Shown piece by piece: positions 1-8,312 of a DNA stretch of 64,000 nt. The DNA lies in the NCBI RefSeq assembly GCF_017908035.1, contig NZ_JAEQMU010000005.1, positions 310,001 through 374,000 of the forward strand. The letters run 5' to 3'. Each line of letters begins with the position of its first letter. The stretch's first letter is position 1. The DNA comes from Sphingobacterium tabacisoli. GTDB taxonomy: Bacteria; Bacteroidota; Bacteroidia; Sphingobacteriales; Sphingobacteriaceae. A program made the position numbers and the translations under genes. The notes under the pieces are model-generated. The model was not told where the DNA came from and searched no databases. It saw only the letters and a program-made list of their open reading frames with translations.

Positions 1-3000
1 TGGTCGTCACAGCGGCTTATACCTTAGCAGAAAGGCCTTATGTATTTATTTTACCTACACACGAAGAAGCGTCTTATTTCCTCAGCGATTTGGAAAGTCT
101 ATTCGACCAGCAAATCTTATTTTTCCCTGCCTCTTACCGAAAAGCTTTTGAGTTTACACAAACAGATAGCGCCCACGTACTACAAAGGGCAGAAACCCTT
201 AGTTCACTAAACCGTGGTACGGGACTCCCCAAAATTGTAGTCACCTACCCCGAAGCCATAGCCGAAAAAGTAATCAATCGAAGTGATTTAGAAAAAAACA
301 CGCTTCCCATTACCCAAAATACCAAACTCGGGATTGACTTTATCAATGAGTTTCTTTACGAATATGATTTTGAACGTGTGGATTTTGTATACGAGCCCGG
401 ACAATTTGCAATCCGGGGCGGAATCGTGGATATTTTTTCTTTCTCAAACGATCTCCCTTATCGGATCGAATTCTTTGGTGATGAAATAGAAAGTATTCGA
501 ACATTCGATATCGAGTCTCAGCTTTCTGTCAATAAAATACACACGGTAACTATTGTACCCAATGTCCAAGCAAAATTTTTGACCAACAACCATATATCAC
601 TACTCGAATATATTGATAAGGAGGCTGTAGTATGGATTAAAGATGTACAATTCACGTTGGATATTATCTCCAATGGATATAAAACAGCCTCTCAGTTTTG
701 GAAAGCACTATCGGAGGCAGATGTAAAAAACAACCCCGAATGGCTAGATCCTAGATTTACATTTACCGACGATAAAAATTTCAGCGCGCTCCTTTTCGAA
801 TTCCCAAATGTGGAGTTTGGTAAACAGTTTTTCTTTAAGGCCGACCACACAATACAGTTTGACACACATCCACAACCTTCATTCAACAAGGACTTCAACC
901 TACTGATACACAATCTAAAGGAAAATGAATCGAAGAAGATCAGTAATTTAATCTTTTCCGACTCGCCCAAACAGGTCGAACGAATCTATGCCATCCTCGA
1001 CGACTTGGATAAGACTGTCTCTTTTACACCGATCTACAAAGCCCTGCGTGAAGGCTTTCGTGATGACCATATCAAGCTCGCATGTTATACCGATCATCAA
1101 ATATTTGACCGATACTATAAGTACAAGCGAAAAAAGGGATACGAACGTTCTCAGGCGATTACACTAAAAGAACTGAGGGATTTAAAACCTGGAGATTACA
1201 TCACCCATATCGATCATGGTGTCGGAAAGTATGCGGGTCTGGAGAAGGTAGATGTAAACGGAAAGACCCAAGAAATGATCCGCTTGATCTATGCAGACAA
1301 TGATTTGCTCTATGTCAACATCAACTCTTTAAATCGGATTTCAAAGTATTCAGGCAAGGAAGGAACCGTTCCAAAGATGAATAAGCTGGGAACGGATACC
1401 TGGGACAAATTAAAGAAAACGACTAAGAAAAAAGTTAAAGATATAGCTCGGGATCTCATCAAGCTCTACGCAAAACGTAAGGCACAGACAGGAAATGCGT
1501 TCAGCCCGGACACCTACCTGCAAAAAGAACTTGAGGCATCTTTTATCTACGAAGATACACCAGACCAAGAAAAATCCACTGCAGATGTCAAACGTGATAT
1601 GGAATCGCCTCATCCAATGGATCGTCTGGTCTGTGGAGATGTTGGGTTTGGAAAGACAGAGGTAGCCATTCGAGCGGCATTCAAAGCGGTTGCCGACAGT
1701 AAGCAGGTCGCAGTCCTCGTACCGACAACAATTCTTGCCCTGCAACACTTCCGCACATTCTCCGAACGATTAAAGGGATTACCTGCAAACATCGACTATA
1801 TCAACCGTTTCAAAACAACAAAACAGATAAAGGAAACCCTCAAAAAGCTAGAAGAAGGGAAAATCGACATTATTATAGGTACACACCGTCTGGTGAGCAA
1901 AGATGTCAAATTCAAAGACCTTGGCTTAATGATCATTGATGAGGAGCAAAAATTTGGCGTCTCCGTTAAGGAGAAGTTAAAAGTCATGCGCGCTAATGTG
2001 GACTCTTTGACATTAACAGCGACACCAATACCGCGCACGTTACATTTCTCACTCATGGGAGCTAGAGATCTAAGTATCATCTCTACGCCTCCGCCGAACC
2101 GCCAGCCGGTACAGACCGAATTGCATGTATTCAACGAAACACTCATCAAAGAAGCTGTTGCTTTTGAATTGGAACGGGGAGGTCAGGTATTCTTTATCCA
2201 CAATCGGGTAGCAGACCTCAAACAACTTGGATCTATGATTCAAAACTTAGTACCGGGAGCTCGGGTAGGCGTTGCACACGGTCAGTTAGAAGGTGATGAC
2301 CTTGAAGATGTCATGTTAAGGTTTATCAATCACGACTTTGATGTCTTAGTCGCTACGACTATTATCGAAGCCGGTTTGGATATTCCAAATGCCAACACAA
2401 TTATCATCAACCACGCCCATATGTTTGGGCTCAGCGATCTACATCAGATGCGTGGCCGTGTAGGACGTTCTAATAAAAAGGCTTTCTGTTACCTACTCAG
2501 TCCGCCGTTATCAACACTCACTCCGGAAGCTTACAAACGTCTTTCTGCTATCGAAGAGTTTTCTGAACTCGGCTCAGGCTTTAACGTCGCAATGCGTGAT
2601 TTAGACATCCGTGGGTCTGGAAATCTATTGGGGGCCGAACAATCTGGTTTTATCGCAGAGATAGGATTTGAAATGTATAATAAGATTTTGGACGAAGCCG
2701 TACAAGAACTTAAAGATGATGAGTTTGGTGATCTTTTCGCTGACGAACAAAACAAAAAATACGTCACCTTTACCCAGATCGACACCGATCTAGAAGTATT
2801 GATTCCAGACGAATATGTCACCAACATAGGTGAGCGCTACAATCTATACAATGAGATTGCTAAGCTAGAAAATGAAACGCAACTGCGTGCATTTGAACAA
2901 GAACTGGAAGATAGGTTCGGCGCGATTCCAGAACCGGTATTCGAACTATTTAATACACTTCGATTACAATGGCTGGGTAAAGAGATTGGATTTGAAAAGA

Positions 3001-3212
3001 TTTCATTTAAAAAACAAACACTCAAGGGCTATTTCGTAAATAGCCCGAAATCTACCTATTTTGAATCAAATCAATTTGGCAAAGTATTGGCCTTTGTACA
3101 AAAGCATCCAAGTATCAGTAATTTAAAAGAAGTGAAGGGCCAGCTAAGAATAGCTTTGAGCAACATCAATACCATTGACTATGCTCTTAATCTTCTAAAA
3201 GAAATGATATAA
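1..3212 (+). CDS. mfd: Transcription-repair coupling factor Mfd, 5' end outside the window
   Basis: ATP-dependent translocase that pushes stalled RNA polymerase off damaged DNA and recruits UvrA for nucleotide excision repair in the cytoplasm. The frame is open from base 3, so the start lies before the window; about 1070 residues are visible, against roughly 1100-1150 for the family. In order: a UvrB-like N-terminal part; a CarD-like RNA-polymerase-interaction domain (LKPGDYITHIDHGVGKY, near base 1190); a superfamily 2 helicase core with Walker A GDVGFGKTE (near 1640), Walker B IIDEEQKFG (near 1935) and TATPIPRT (near 2020); and a C-terminal TRCF domain. The TTG at 90 is internal, not a start. 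Transcribed alone towards a hairpin at 3254-3297. Confidence 0.97.
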   Translation, partial: VVTAAYTLAERPYVFILPTHEEASYFLSDLESLFDQQILFFPASYRKAFEFTQTDSAHVLQRAETLSSLNRGTGLPKIVVTYPEAIAEKVINRSDLEKNTLPITQNTKLGIDFINEFLYEYDFERVDFVYEPGQFAIRGGIVDIFSFSNDLPYRIEFFGDEIESIRTFDIESQLSVNKIHTVTIVPNVQAKFLTNNHISLLEYIDKEAVVWIKDVQFTLDIISNGYKTASQFWKALSEADVKNNPEWLDPRFTFTDDKNFSALLFEFPNVEFGKQFFFKADHTIQFDTHPQPSFNKDFNLLIHNLKENESKKISNLIFSDSPKQVERIYAILDDLDKTVSFTPIYKALREGFRDDHIKLACYTDHQIFDRYYKYKRKKGYERSQAITLKELRDLKPGDYITHIDHGVGKYAGLEKVDVNGKTQEMIRLIYADNDLLYVNINSLNRISKYSGKEGTVPKMNKLGTDTWDKLKKTTKKKVKDIARDLIKLYAKRKAQTGNAFSPDTYLQKELEASFIYEDTPDQEKSTADVKRDMESPHPMDRLVCGDVGFGKTEVAIRAAFKAVADSKQVAVLVPTTILALQHFRTFSERLKGLPANIDYINRFKTTKQIKETLKKLEEGKIDIIIGTHRLVSKDVKFKDLGLMIIDEEQKFGVSVKEKLKVMRANVDSLTLTATPIPRTLHFSLMGARDLSIISTPPPNRQPVQTELHVFNETLIKEAVAFELERGGQVFFIHNRVADLKQLGSMIQNLVPGARVGVAHGQLEGDDLEDVMLRFINHDFDVLVATTIIEAGLDIPNANTIIINHAHMFGLSDLHQMRGRVGRSNKKAFCYLLSPPLSTLTPEAYKRLSAIEEFSELGSGFNVAMRDLDIRGSGNLLGAEQSGFIAEIGFEMYNKILDEAVQELKDDEFGDLFADEQNKKYVTFTQIDTDLEVLIPDEYVTNIGERYNLYNEIAKLENETQLRAFEQELEDRFGAIPEPVFELFNTLRLQWLGKEIGFEKISFKKQTLKGYFVNSPKSTYFESNQFGKVLAFVQKHPSISNLKEVKGQLRIALSNINTIDYALNLLKEMI

Positions 3213-3253
3213 GTAAAAGAGAGAAAGGTTCTGCCTTTAAAACGGTTTAAGAT

Positions 3254-3297
3254 AAAACAGAAGGATTGGGTATCTATTTGCTCGATACTTCTGTTTT
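3254..3297. terminator. Possible hairpin terminator after mfd
   Basis: A 10-bp perfect stem (3254-3263 with 3288-3297, AAAACAGAAG/CTTCTGTTTT) has a 24-base loop and a U-rich stretch on the plus strand. It overlaps the stop codon of the convergent minus-strand gene at 3274. The long loop makes it a weaker candidate than the other hairpins in this window. Confidence 0.45.
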
Positions 3298-3666
3298 CTT
3301 TAAAAAACAAACATCTATCAGGGCTGAAAGGACAACAGCCAGTATACTCGCCACAATGTCATTCCAATCAAATGTTATTTTGTCCAACCATACATTTACC
3401 GCTTCATGCAAAACTGAATATACGACAATAAATAAAGACGCATTTAGTCCATTATACCCTTTCAGAATTCTTGTAATAAAAACATACAATATAATGGAAC
3501 CCAAAAAATTGGGCAATGAATTCAATATTACCCTTACAACCGTCCAGTCAGGATACTCAACCCGAATGTAAGGGCGTAGGAAATGCCTATTAAAAGCATA
3601 AAACCCCGTTAGCAAAACGATTAGATACGTATGCCATTTTTTATAAAAATAAACATCAAAATTCAT
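3274..3666 (-). CDS. Small four-helix membrane protein, VanZ-like topology
   Basis: A 130-residue inner-membrane protein of unknown function. Hydrophobic segments lie near residues 12-27, 48-66, 76-92 and 105-122. The stretch VLHEAVNVW followed by FDWNDIVASILA resembles the Glu-and-Asp-Ile pattern of the VanZ-like fold, though the similarity is too faint for a family call. It lies downstream of the GG-leader peptide genes on the same strand, separated from them by a terminator-like hairpin at 3692-3734. It could be transcribed independently or by read-through. By position it is the only candidate in the window for an immunity or accessory protein of those peptides; this is inference. Confidence 0.75.
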   Translation of the reverse strand: MNFDVYFYKKWHTYLIVLLTGFYAFNRHFLRPYIRVEYPDWTVVRVILNSLPNFLGSIILYVFITRILKGYNGLNASLFIVVYSVLHEAVNVWLDKITFDWNDIVASILAVVLSALIDVCFLKKTEVSSK

Positions 3667-3691
3667 ACGTCTTCCTATGATACTTCAATAT

Positions 3692-3734
3692 TAAAAAATA
3701 AAAAGGACCGAACCAAAAATGGTTCAGCCCTTTT
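3692..3734 (-). terminator. Rho-independent terminator of the GG-peptide cassette
   Basis: On the minus strand a 14-bp stem with two mismatches (3734-3721 with 3714-3701) and a six-base loop is followed by a long T-rich tract (3704-3692). It begins nine bases after the stop codon of the last small peptide gene. Confidence 0.75.
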
Positions 3735-3742
3735 ATCGTGTC

Positions 3743-3898
3743 TTACCACCAGCCCATATCACAACCAGTATAGTAAGCTAATGCAATCGGCCCTCCAATT
3801 GCGATTCCTACTGCACGGCCAAATAATTTAGCTCCGGCTTTTGATCCTGCATCACCACCGTTGCAGTCGATCATTTCTTGTTCATTTAAATTTTCCAT
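3743..3898 (-). CDS. GG-leader peptide A (51 aa), bacteriocin-like
   Basis: A short gene of 51 residues. The N-terminus MENLNEQEMIDCNGG has the pattern of a double-glycine leader: a short acidic/hydrophobic helix with E-M, then GG at residues 14-15. Cleavage after GG would release a 36-residue cationic, Gly/Ala-rich peptide containing GSKAGAKLFGRAVGIAIGG, one further Cys, and a C-terminal MGWW. Glycine-rich amphipathic peptides with such leaders are typical of class II bacteriocins and peptide pheromones exported by C39-peptidase ABC transporters. Third in a row of three such genes, 16 bp after peptide B and just before a terminator. No C39 transporter lies in the window. The peptide has no recognised named family. 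Confidence 0.72.
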   Translation of the reverse strand: MENLNEQEMIDCNGGDAGSKAGAKLFGRAVGIAIGGPIALAYYTGCDMGWW

Positions 3899-3914
3899 TT
3901 CAAGTATCATTTAA

Positions 3915-4085
3915 TTATCTTCCTAATAGACCATCACGAAATTCTCTTGGATTTTCGATTGCACTTACAATACCGTAAAGCAACAAACCTCCTAATACTG
4001 TTGGCCAGATACCACCATCAACCATTTTCATTTCTTGCGAGTCCAACTCTTGGACGCCAAGATCATTTAATTTTAAATTCATCAT
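3915..4085 (-). CDS. GG-leader peptide B (55-56 aa), bacteriocin-like
   Basis: Encodes 56 residues from the ATG at 4085, or 55 from the adjacent ATG at 4082. The leader contains LNDLGVQELDSQEMKMVDGG, which closely fits the leader consensus seen in Bacteroidota class II bacteriocins (L-x-x-L-G-V-x-E-L-x-x-x-E-M ... GG). The predicted core of about 31 residues starts IWPTVLGGLLLYGIV, is hydrophobic at first and charged at the end (ENPREFRDGLLGR), and lacks cysteine. Middle gene of the cassette, 19 bp from C and 16 bp from A. The leader match is the strongest of the three and anchors the interpretation. Confidence 0.8.
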   Translation of the reverse strand: MMNLKLNDLGVQELDSQEMKMVDGGIWPTVLGGLLLYGIVSAIENPREFRDGLLGR

Positions 4086-4104
4086 TTTTCTATATATAAA
4101 TTGT

Positions 4105-4254
4105 TTAAATTTTCTGATTTACCTTCACAGTATACCCTCCTCCTCTACCAGTACTCTCCAACAGGATATCGAAAGTGATATAGCTCCCTGCCAAACTAAC
4201 ACCACCCTGTATCTCTAAAAGTTCTTTTGCTGTTAAATTTTCCATACTATTCAT
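4105..4254 (-). CDS. GG-leader peptide C (46-49 aa)
   Basis: Encodes 49 residues from the ATG at 4254 (MNSMENLT...) or 46 from the ATG at 4245, which matches the MENL start of peptide A and is preferred by analogy. The leader MENLTAKELLEIQGG ends in double glycine. The core of 31 residues begins VSLAGSYITFDILLEST and carries a glycine-rich RGGGY stretch. It has no cysteine. First gene of the cassette. A TAATTTTG sequence at 4311-4304 fits the Bacteroidota -7 box about 50 bp upstream, but no properly spaced -33 TTG was found. Confidence 0.68.
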   Translation of the reverse strand: MNSMENLTAKELLEIQGGVSLAGSYITFDILLESTGRGGGYTVKVNQKI

Positions 4255-4303
4255 TCTTAATAACTACTATTTATTCTGTTGTACTCTACCTTATTTTCTT
4301 ACT

Positions 4304-4311
4304 CAAAATTA
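4304..4311 (-). promoter_or_regulatory. Possible -7 box (TAATTTTG) of the GG-peptide cassette
   Basis: Exact match to TAnnTTTG on the minus strand, about 50 bases before the first peptide start. The nearest upstream TTG has a spacer of only 15, below the usual 17-23, so this is tentative. Confidence 0.3.
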
Positions 4312-4548
4312 TTTTCTGACAATGCACAAAAAAAGCATTGATATTTTATTTTTTATTTTTTTCAAGTCAATCAACCCCTTAGGAAATACAGTCTCCAAAG
4401 AGCCATCAACCGGACCAAAGACACAACCGTCAACAGGCACGACAGTTAGGATTGGTTGCTTATCCAAAACGTTTCCTTTATTATCTATCTTAATTGAAAC
4501 CATATTTCCTTTATCCTTAATTTCTATATCAAAGATCCATTGGTTCAA
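4309..4548 (-). CDS. Doubtful 79-residue reading frame upstream of the GG peptides
   Basis: The frame opens at a TTG (4548) directly after a TGA; its first ATG is at residue 16. The protein has alternating charged and hydrophobic residues, a VPVDGCVFGPVDG stretch and a basic hydrophobic tail, with no signal peptide or recognisable domain. It may be a small gene of the peptide cassette, a remnant of a longer gene, or chance. The rest of 4549-4728 has only short frames on both strands and shows nothing else recognisable. Low confidence. Confidence 0.22.
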   Translation of the reverse strand: MNQWIFDIEIKDKGNMVSIKIDNKGNVLDKQPILTVVPVDGCVFGPVDGSLETVFPKGLIDLKKIKNKISMLFLCIVRK

Positions 4549-4728
4549 TGCTCAAAAAAAGCAGTGTAAAAATATTTTTATCGGTATACTCAAATTCTTA
4601 GAAATAGAACTGAGACAAACAATTGTAATCAGGTGGTGCAGCTAGCTCTGCCAGTAATCTATCGACATTTGGGATTGCCGTGAACAGGATTATAACTGTA
4701 AGCGAGGAAGAAAACAACTAAATAGAAA

Positions 4729-4763
4729 CGGGGTTTAATATCGCTATTAAACCCCGCTTTTTT
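4729..4763. terminator. Strong hairpin terminator
   Basis: A perfect 12-bp stem (4729-4740 CGGGGTTTAATA with 4745-4756) and a four-base loop, followed by a T-run on the plus strand. It lies 14 bp beyond the stop codon of the minus-strand thioredoxin gene at 4777, so it probably ends that transcript and isolates it from the peptide cassette. Confidence 0.8.
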
Positions 4764-4776
4764 AGATTAAGGAATA

Positions 4777-5910
4777 CTACTTCAGTAACTCCGCCAACTT
4801 AGCCTCTAAAGCCTCTCCACGTAAATTGGATGCAACTATTTTACCATCTCTATCCAACAAGTAGTTTTGTGGAATACCACTAATGGCATACAGTTCTACC
4901 ACAATTGACTTCCATCCTTTCAGGTCGGACACATGTTTCCATTGTCCCAACTTATCTTCCTCAATAGCGGCTACCCAAGCGTCCTTCTTTCCTGGATTGT
5001 CCAGGGATACACCAAACACCGTAAATCCCTTATCTTTAAATTTGTTATAAGCGGCGACTACATAAGGGTTTTCATGACGGCACGGGCCACACCACGATGC
5101 CCAAAAATCAACAAGTACATATTGTCCTTTCAGTGAAGAAAGCGCAATCTCATTTCCTTCGGGATCAGGTAATGTAAAATCAGGCGCAGGCATTCCTACA
5201 GCCAATTTGCGCATGGACTCAATTTTAGCACTCACGCTTTTACCTTTTGTTGTAGCTTTTAATGCTGGAGATAATGCCTTAAAGTTTACTTCCAACTCAA
5301 GTACATTCTCAGGGCTTATTTTTTCATCTAAAAGCGTAAGCGTTACATAACTATTGGGATTCGCTTTGATATATTCATTATCAATCCCTTCCTGTTTTTT
5401 ATAAATTTCCTGTGCTCGTTCCTGTAGGGAGGCAATAAATGCTTCATCACCTTTCTGCTCATCAGTAGCAGCATAAAATTCGCTATTCAAAGCATCCATA
5501 GCTACCGACAATTCTTTACCTGCTATTTGATACTTTGCAAATTCCTCGTTGATGGAATTACCAGATACTTTTGCTTCTTTCAAGGTATTCCCAACGACAG
5601 ATATTACTCCTTTAGAAAGATACAAAGAGCCAAAATCCGGAGCTTGGAGCTGACGGAGCGCCTTACCTTCCGGGGACAATATCAAATAAGCTTGCAATGG
5701 TTCATTGACAACACCATTGAACTTAAATTCTCCATTTGAAAAAGAGGCAGAGTCAAGTTTTTCCTGACCATTGTCTCTATACTGCATATACACCTTAGCA
5801 GGAGCATTAAGATTTCCGATTTTACCCTTTATGGTATATTCTTCTTGAGCAAAAATAAGCGTAGGAAGCACCGCAATACTACACATTAACATTTTCTTCA
5901 TCTTCATCAT
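4777..5910 (-). CDS. TlpA-like thioredoxin with N-terminal DUF4369 domain
   Basis: Periplasmic disulphide reductase-type protein of 377 residues. A signal peptide ends near LIFAQE (residue 22). A DUF4369 domain follows (EYTIKGKIGNLNAPAKVYMQY to about residue 120), then a helical linker, then an AhpC/TSA-thioredoxin domain from about residue 240 with the active site WASWCGPC and a cis-Pro SGIPQNYLL. In Bacteroidota these proteins reduce exported thiol proteins or c-type cytochrome partners; the substrate is unknown here. It starts 38 bp after the TPM-domain gene and may be the last gene of the lemA operon, ending at the 4729-4763 hairpin. Confidence 0.9.
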   Translation of the reverse strand: MMKMKKMLMCSIAVLPTLIFAQEEYTIKGKIGNLNAPAKVYMQYRDNGQEKLDSASFSNGEFKFNGVVNEPLQAYLILSPEGKALRQLQAPDFGSLYLSKGVISVVGNTLKEAKVSGNSINEEFAKYQIAGKELSVAMDALNSEFYAATDEQKGDEAFIASLQERAQEIYKKQEGIDNEYIKANPNSYVTLTLLDEKISPENVLELEVNFKALSPALKATTKGKSVSAKIESMRKLAVGMPAPDFTLPDPEGNEIALSSLKGQYVLVDFWASWCGPCRHENPYVVAAYNKFKDKGFTVFGVSLDNPGKKDAWVAAIEEDKLGQWKHVSDLKGWKSIVVELYAISGIPQNYLLDRDGKIVASNLRGEALEAKLAELLK

Positions 5911-5948
5911 ATCTATATTTAACTAACTTACCGTAATCATTTTCGGCT

Positions 5949-6776
5949 TTACCATCGGCCACTAGCACCACCGCCACCAAAACCGCCGCCACCAAATCCT
6001 CCGAAGCCACCGCCTCCACCACCGCCGAAGCCTCCTCCAAAACCACCATCTCTATCAGAGCCACCCCTCGAGCCACCTAATCCACTTAACAACATCCACC
6101 AGAAAAGATCAGAAGATCCCTTACCATCGATTACCCGTTTTCCTTTATTACGCCCACCTCCTCCTTTGGAGATCAAAGAAATAATAATAAAAATAATAAT
6201 GATGACAACCACACCGCCTACACGGCCTCCTTCCGATTCGGAAGAAGCTTTAGGTTCGGCTTTATATTCACCTTTGGTATAGGAGATAATAGAGCTGGTC
6301 GCATTGTTCAATCCACCGTAATAATCTCCCGAACGAAAAGCCGGCTTGATATCATTTTCGATAATTCGATAGGCAATAGCATCCGGCAACGCTCCCTCTA
6401 TACCATAACCTGTTTGAATCGTAACAGCACGATCCCCTATGGCAGCCAATACCATTATACCATTATTATATTTTTTACTTCCTACTCCCCATTTTTGAGC
6501 TAGACGAACGGCATAATCAGCGACATCGTAACCATCTGTAGAATTGACCAATACTACCGCTATCTGTGTAGAACTGCTATCCTCAAATGCTACAAGTTTA
6601 CGTTCCAACGCCTGGATCTCAGACGAAGTCAACGTATTTGTATAATCAGTAACCAGCGTTTTTGATACAGCAGGAAAATCCTGCCCAACTGCTACCGATA
6701 CACAGGCAAGCATCAGTGCAGGCAAAATAACCATTTTTAAAATCAACGAATAGAAGATTTTCCTGACATTTTTCAT
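5949..6776 (-). CDS. TPM-domain (YgcG-like) membrane protein with Gly-rich tail
   Basis: A 275-residue exported protein. An N-terminal signal sequence ends near VAVGQDFP (residue 33). A TPM domain spans about 45-165, with LVTDYTNTLTSSEIQALERKL, the STQIAVVLVNS strand and the GYGIEGALPDA motif. A hydrophobic anchor (VGGVVVIIIIFIIISLI) lies near residues 187-204, and the final 50 residues are almost only Gly/Phe/Ser, ending GGGGASGRW. TPM proteins in this arrangement are linked to membrane protein quality control or photosystem repair in other phyla; the bacterial role is uncertain. Third of a LemA-TPM-TPM set, 127 bp after the previous gene. Confidence 0.88.
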   Translation of the reverse strand: MKNVRKIFYSLILKMVILPALMLACVSVAVGQDFPAVSKTLVTDYTNTLTSSEIQALERKLVAFEDSSSTQIAVVLVNSTDGYDVADYAVRLAQKWGVGSKKYNNGIMVLAAIGDRAVTIQTGYGIEGALPDAIAYRIIENDIKPAFRSGDYYGGLNNATSSIISYTKGEYKAEPKASSESEGGRVGGVVVIIIIFIIISLISKGGGGRNKGKRVIDGKGSSDLFWWMLLSGLGGSRGGSDRDGGFGGGFGGGGGGGFGGFGGGGFGGGGASGRW

Positions 6777-6903
6777 TGAAATAGTTTTTTTGAGTATTTA
6801 TATTCTTCTCTAATTAAGAGAAATATCGGAAAGAGATTAGACATGTTTATTGCCCTATTGTTAAGGCTATTAAAAGCAGGAAATTTCCCGAAGATATACA
6901 TGG

Positions 6904-7338
6904 TTAATTCCTTCCAAAATAAACCTCATTCGGCAATTCGTTGATGTCGTCCTCTTGTCTTGGAAAGAAACGATGCAACTGTTCTCCTGCCTCATGTATC
7001 CCTTCAACCAGCCCACCAAAAAAATTCCCGGTTCTAAAATAAACCAACATTTTCTCTTTGGTAGTTTCCCAAAAATCATCACCTACACGATTATTGATAC
7101 CAATATCGCCTATAATAGCAAATTGATGATCCACGACTGCCAAATAAATCAATACCCCATTTCTAAGCGAGGTCTTGTGCATATCCAACTCCTCAAAATA
7201 TTGCGAAGCCTTATCCAGCACAGCAACATCACCCACCACGTTCTCAATAACAATGCGGATCTCTCCCGAAGTTCGATTTTCGGCAACACTGACCGCGTGT
7301 GCTATTCGTTCCTGCTCCTCTGTATTTAAGATAGACAT
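6904..7338 (-). CDS. TPM-domain protein, cytoplasmic form
   Basis: A 144-residue protein that is nearly all one TPM domain. The order ERIAHAVSVAENRTSGEIRIVIE, GVLIYLAVVDHQFAIIGDIGIN and EGIHEAGEQLHRFFP is typical of the short members usually found beside LemA. It has no signal peptide, membrane segment or Gly-rich tail, unlike its downstream paralogue at 5949-6776, so the two probably act on opposite sides of the membrane or as soluble and anchored partners. It lies 94 bp after lemA on the same strand. Confidence 0.88.
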   Translation of the reverse strand: MSILNTEEQERIAHAVSVAENRTSGEIRIVIENVVGDVAVLDKASQYFEELDMHKTSLRNGVLIYLAVVDHQFAIIGDIGINNRVGDDFWETTKEKMLVYFRTGNFFGGLVEGIHEAGEQLHRFFPRQEDDINELPNEVYFGRN

Positions 7339-7432
7339 ACTATGCCGATTTAAAGTCTATAAAAAAGAAAGATGAATACTGGACACCAATACCCATCTCT
7401 CCTTTTTAAGTATAAATAATTTTAACAACACC

Positions 7433-8011
7433 CTAGAAAGATACTGTTGGTGCTTTATCAGCCCCTTCTGTAGCCTGGAATGTACCTTTTGATTTGAAAC
7501 CAAACATTCCAGCCATAATATTATTCGGAAAACTTCTTACCGTTGTATTATAATCCTGTACAGCTTCATTATAAGCTCTCCGCTCTACAGAGATACGGTT
7601 TTCTGTCCCTTCCAATTGTGCCTGCAACTCTTGAAAACTCTGATTTGCTTTTAAATCAGGATAAGCCTCTACGCTGACCAACAGACGACCGATAGACTGT
7701 GACAAAGCGTCCTGAGTCTTTTGAAACTCGGCAATGGATTCCTCTGTCAGGTTTTCTGGATTTACGCTAACCGAAGTGGCCTTAGCTCTAGCCTCCACCA
7801 CAGCAGTCAATGTTCCTTGCTCATGTTGAGCGGCCCCTTTCACAGTCGAAACTAAATTTGGAATCAAATCTGCACGGCGTTGATACGCATTTTCTACCTG
7901 CGCCCATTTAGCTTTAACATTTTCGTCCTTAGACACCATCGTGTTATACCCGCACGAACTAAAAGAAAGCGCAGTAAACAATCCAACAATTGCAATTAAT
8001 AGTCTTTTCAT
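7433..8011 (-). CDS. lemA: LemA family lipoprotein
   Basis: A 192-residue LemA protein. A signal sequence with lipobox (SFSSC, lipidated Cys20) is followed by the long helical LemA domain, with KWAQVENAYQRRADLIPNLV, then AYPDLKANQSFQELQAQLEGTENRI, and FPNNIMAGMFGFKSKGTF near the end. The function of LemA is unknown; it is repeatedly found with TPM/YgcG-type proteins, as here. It is the first gene of the set, so a promoter should lie in the 301-bp divergent region to the FAD oxidoreductase gene at 8313. Confidence 0.93.
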   Translation of the reverse strand: MKRLLIAIVGLFTALSFSSCGYNTMVSKDENVKAKWAQVENAYQRRADLIPNLVSTVKGAAQHEQGTLTAVVEARAKATSVSVNPENLTEESIAEFQKTQDALSQSIGRLLVSVEAYPDLKANQSFQELQAQLEGTENRISVERRAYNEAVQDYNTTVRSFPNNIMAGMFGFKSKGTFQATEGADKAPTVSF

Positions 8012-8312
8012 GTGTTTTTAATTTGTATTTCTTTTGCCACACAAAGTACATGACTGTACTCTGATATGCATTTTTTTAACAGAATAATTTGTTTTCTACT
8101 GTTCTTAAAGCTGTTCAACAATAATTTGCCCATTTACAAGTTTAAGCTCCTCAAACCCTATACAACTTTAATCTAGTTTTTTAAAAATACAAATTACTTT
8201 TTAATTTCAAACTAGACAGACAAAGCTAATGCCAACTTTTTAATATAGATATATATCTGCTAAATTGTTACTTTTGCACTTATTGTGGGATAAAAACCCA
8301 ACTTAACACACT
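8012..8312. promoter_or_regulatory. AT-rich divergent intergenic region (lemA / FAD oxidoreductase)
   Basis: 301 bp without a convincing gene, rich in A/T runs. On the plus strand TACTTTTG at 8269-8276 matches the TAnnTTTG -7 box for the gene at 8313, but a correctly spaced TTG is absent. No equally good box was found for lemA. Confidence 0.4.

Noticed and set aside
3631..3831. A 66-codon plus-strand frame over the peptide A gene
   Set aside because: It crosses the terminator and is antisense to the better supported GG-leader gene.
4549..4728. A short minus-strand frame (about 39 codons from a TTG) near 4620-4725
   Set aside because: No ATG, no leader motif and no conserved pattern; too weak to list as a gene.
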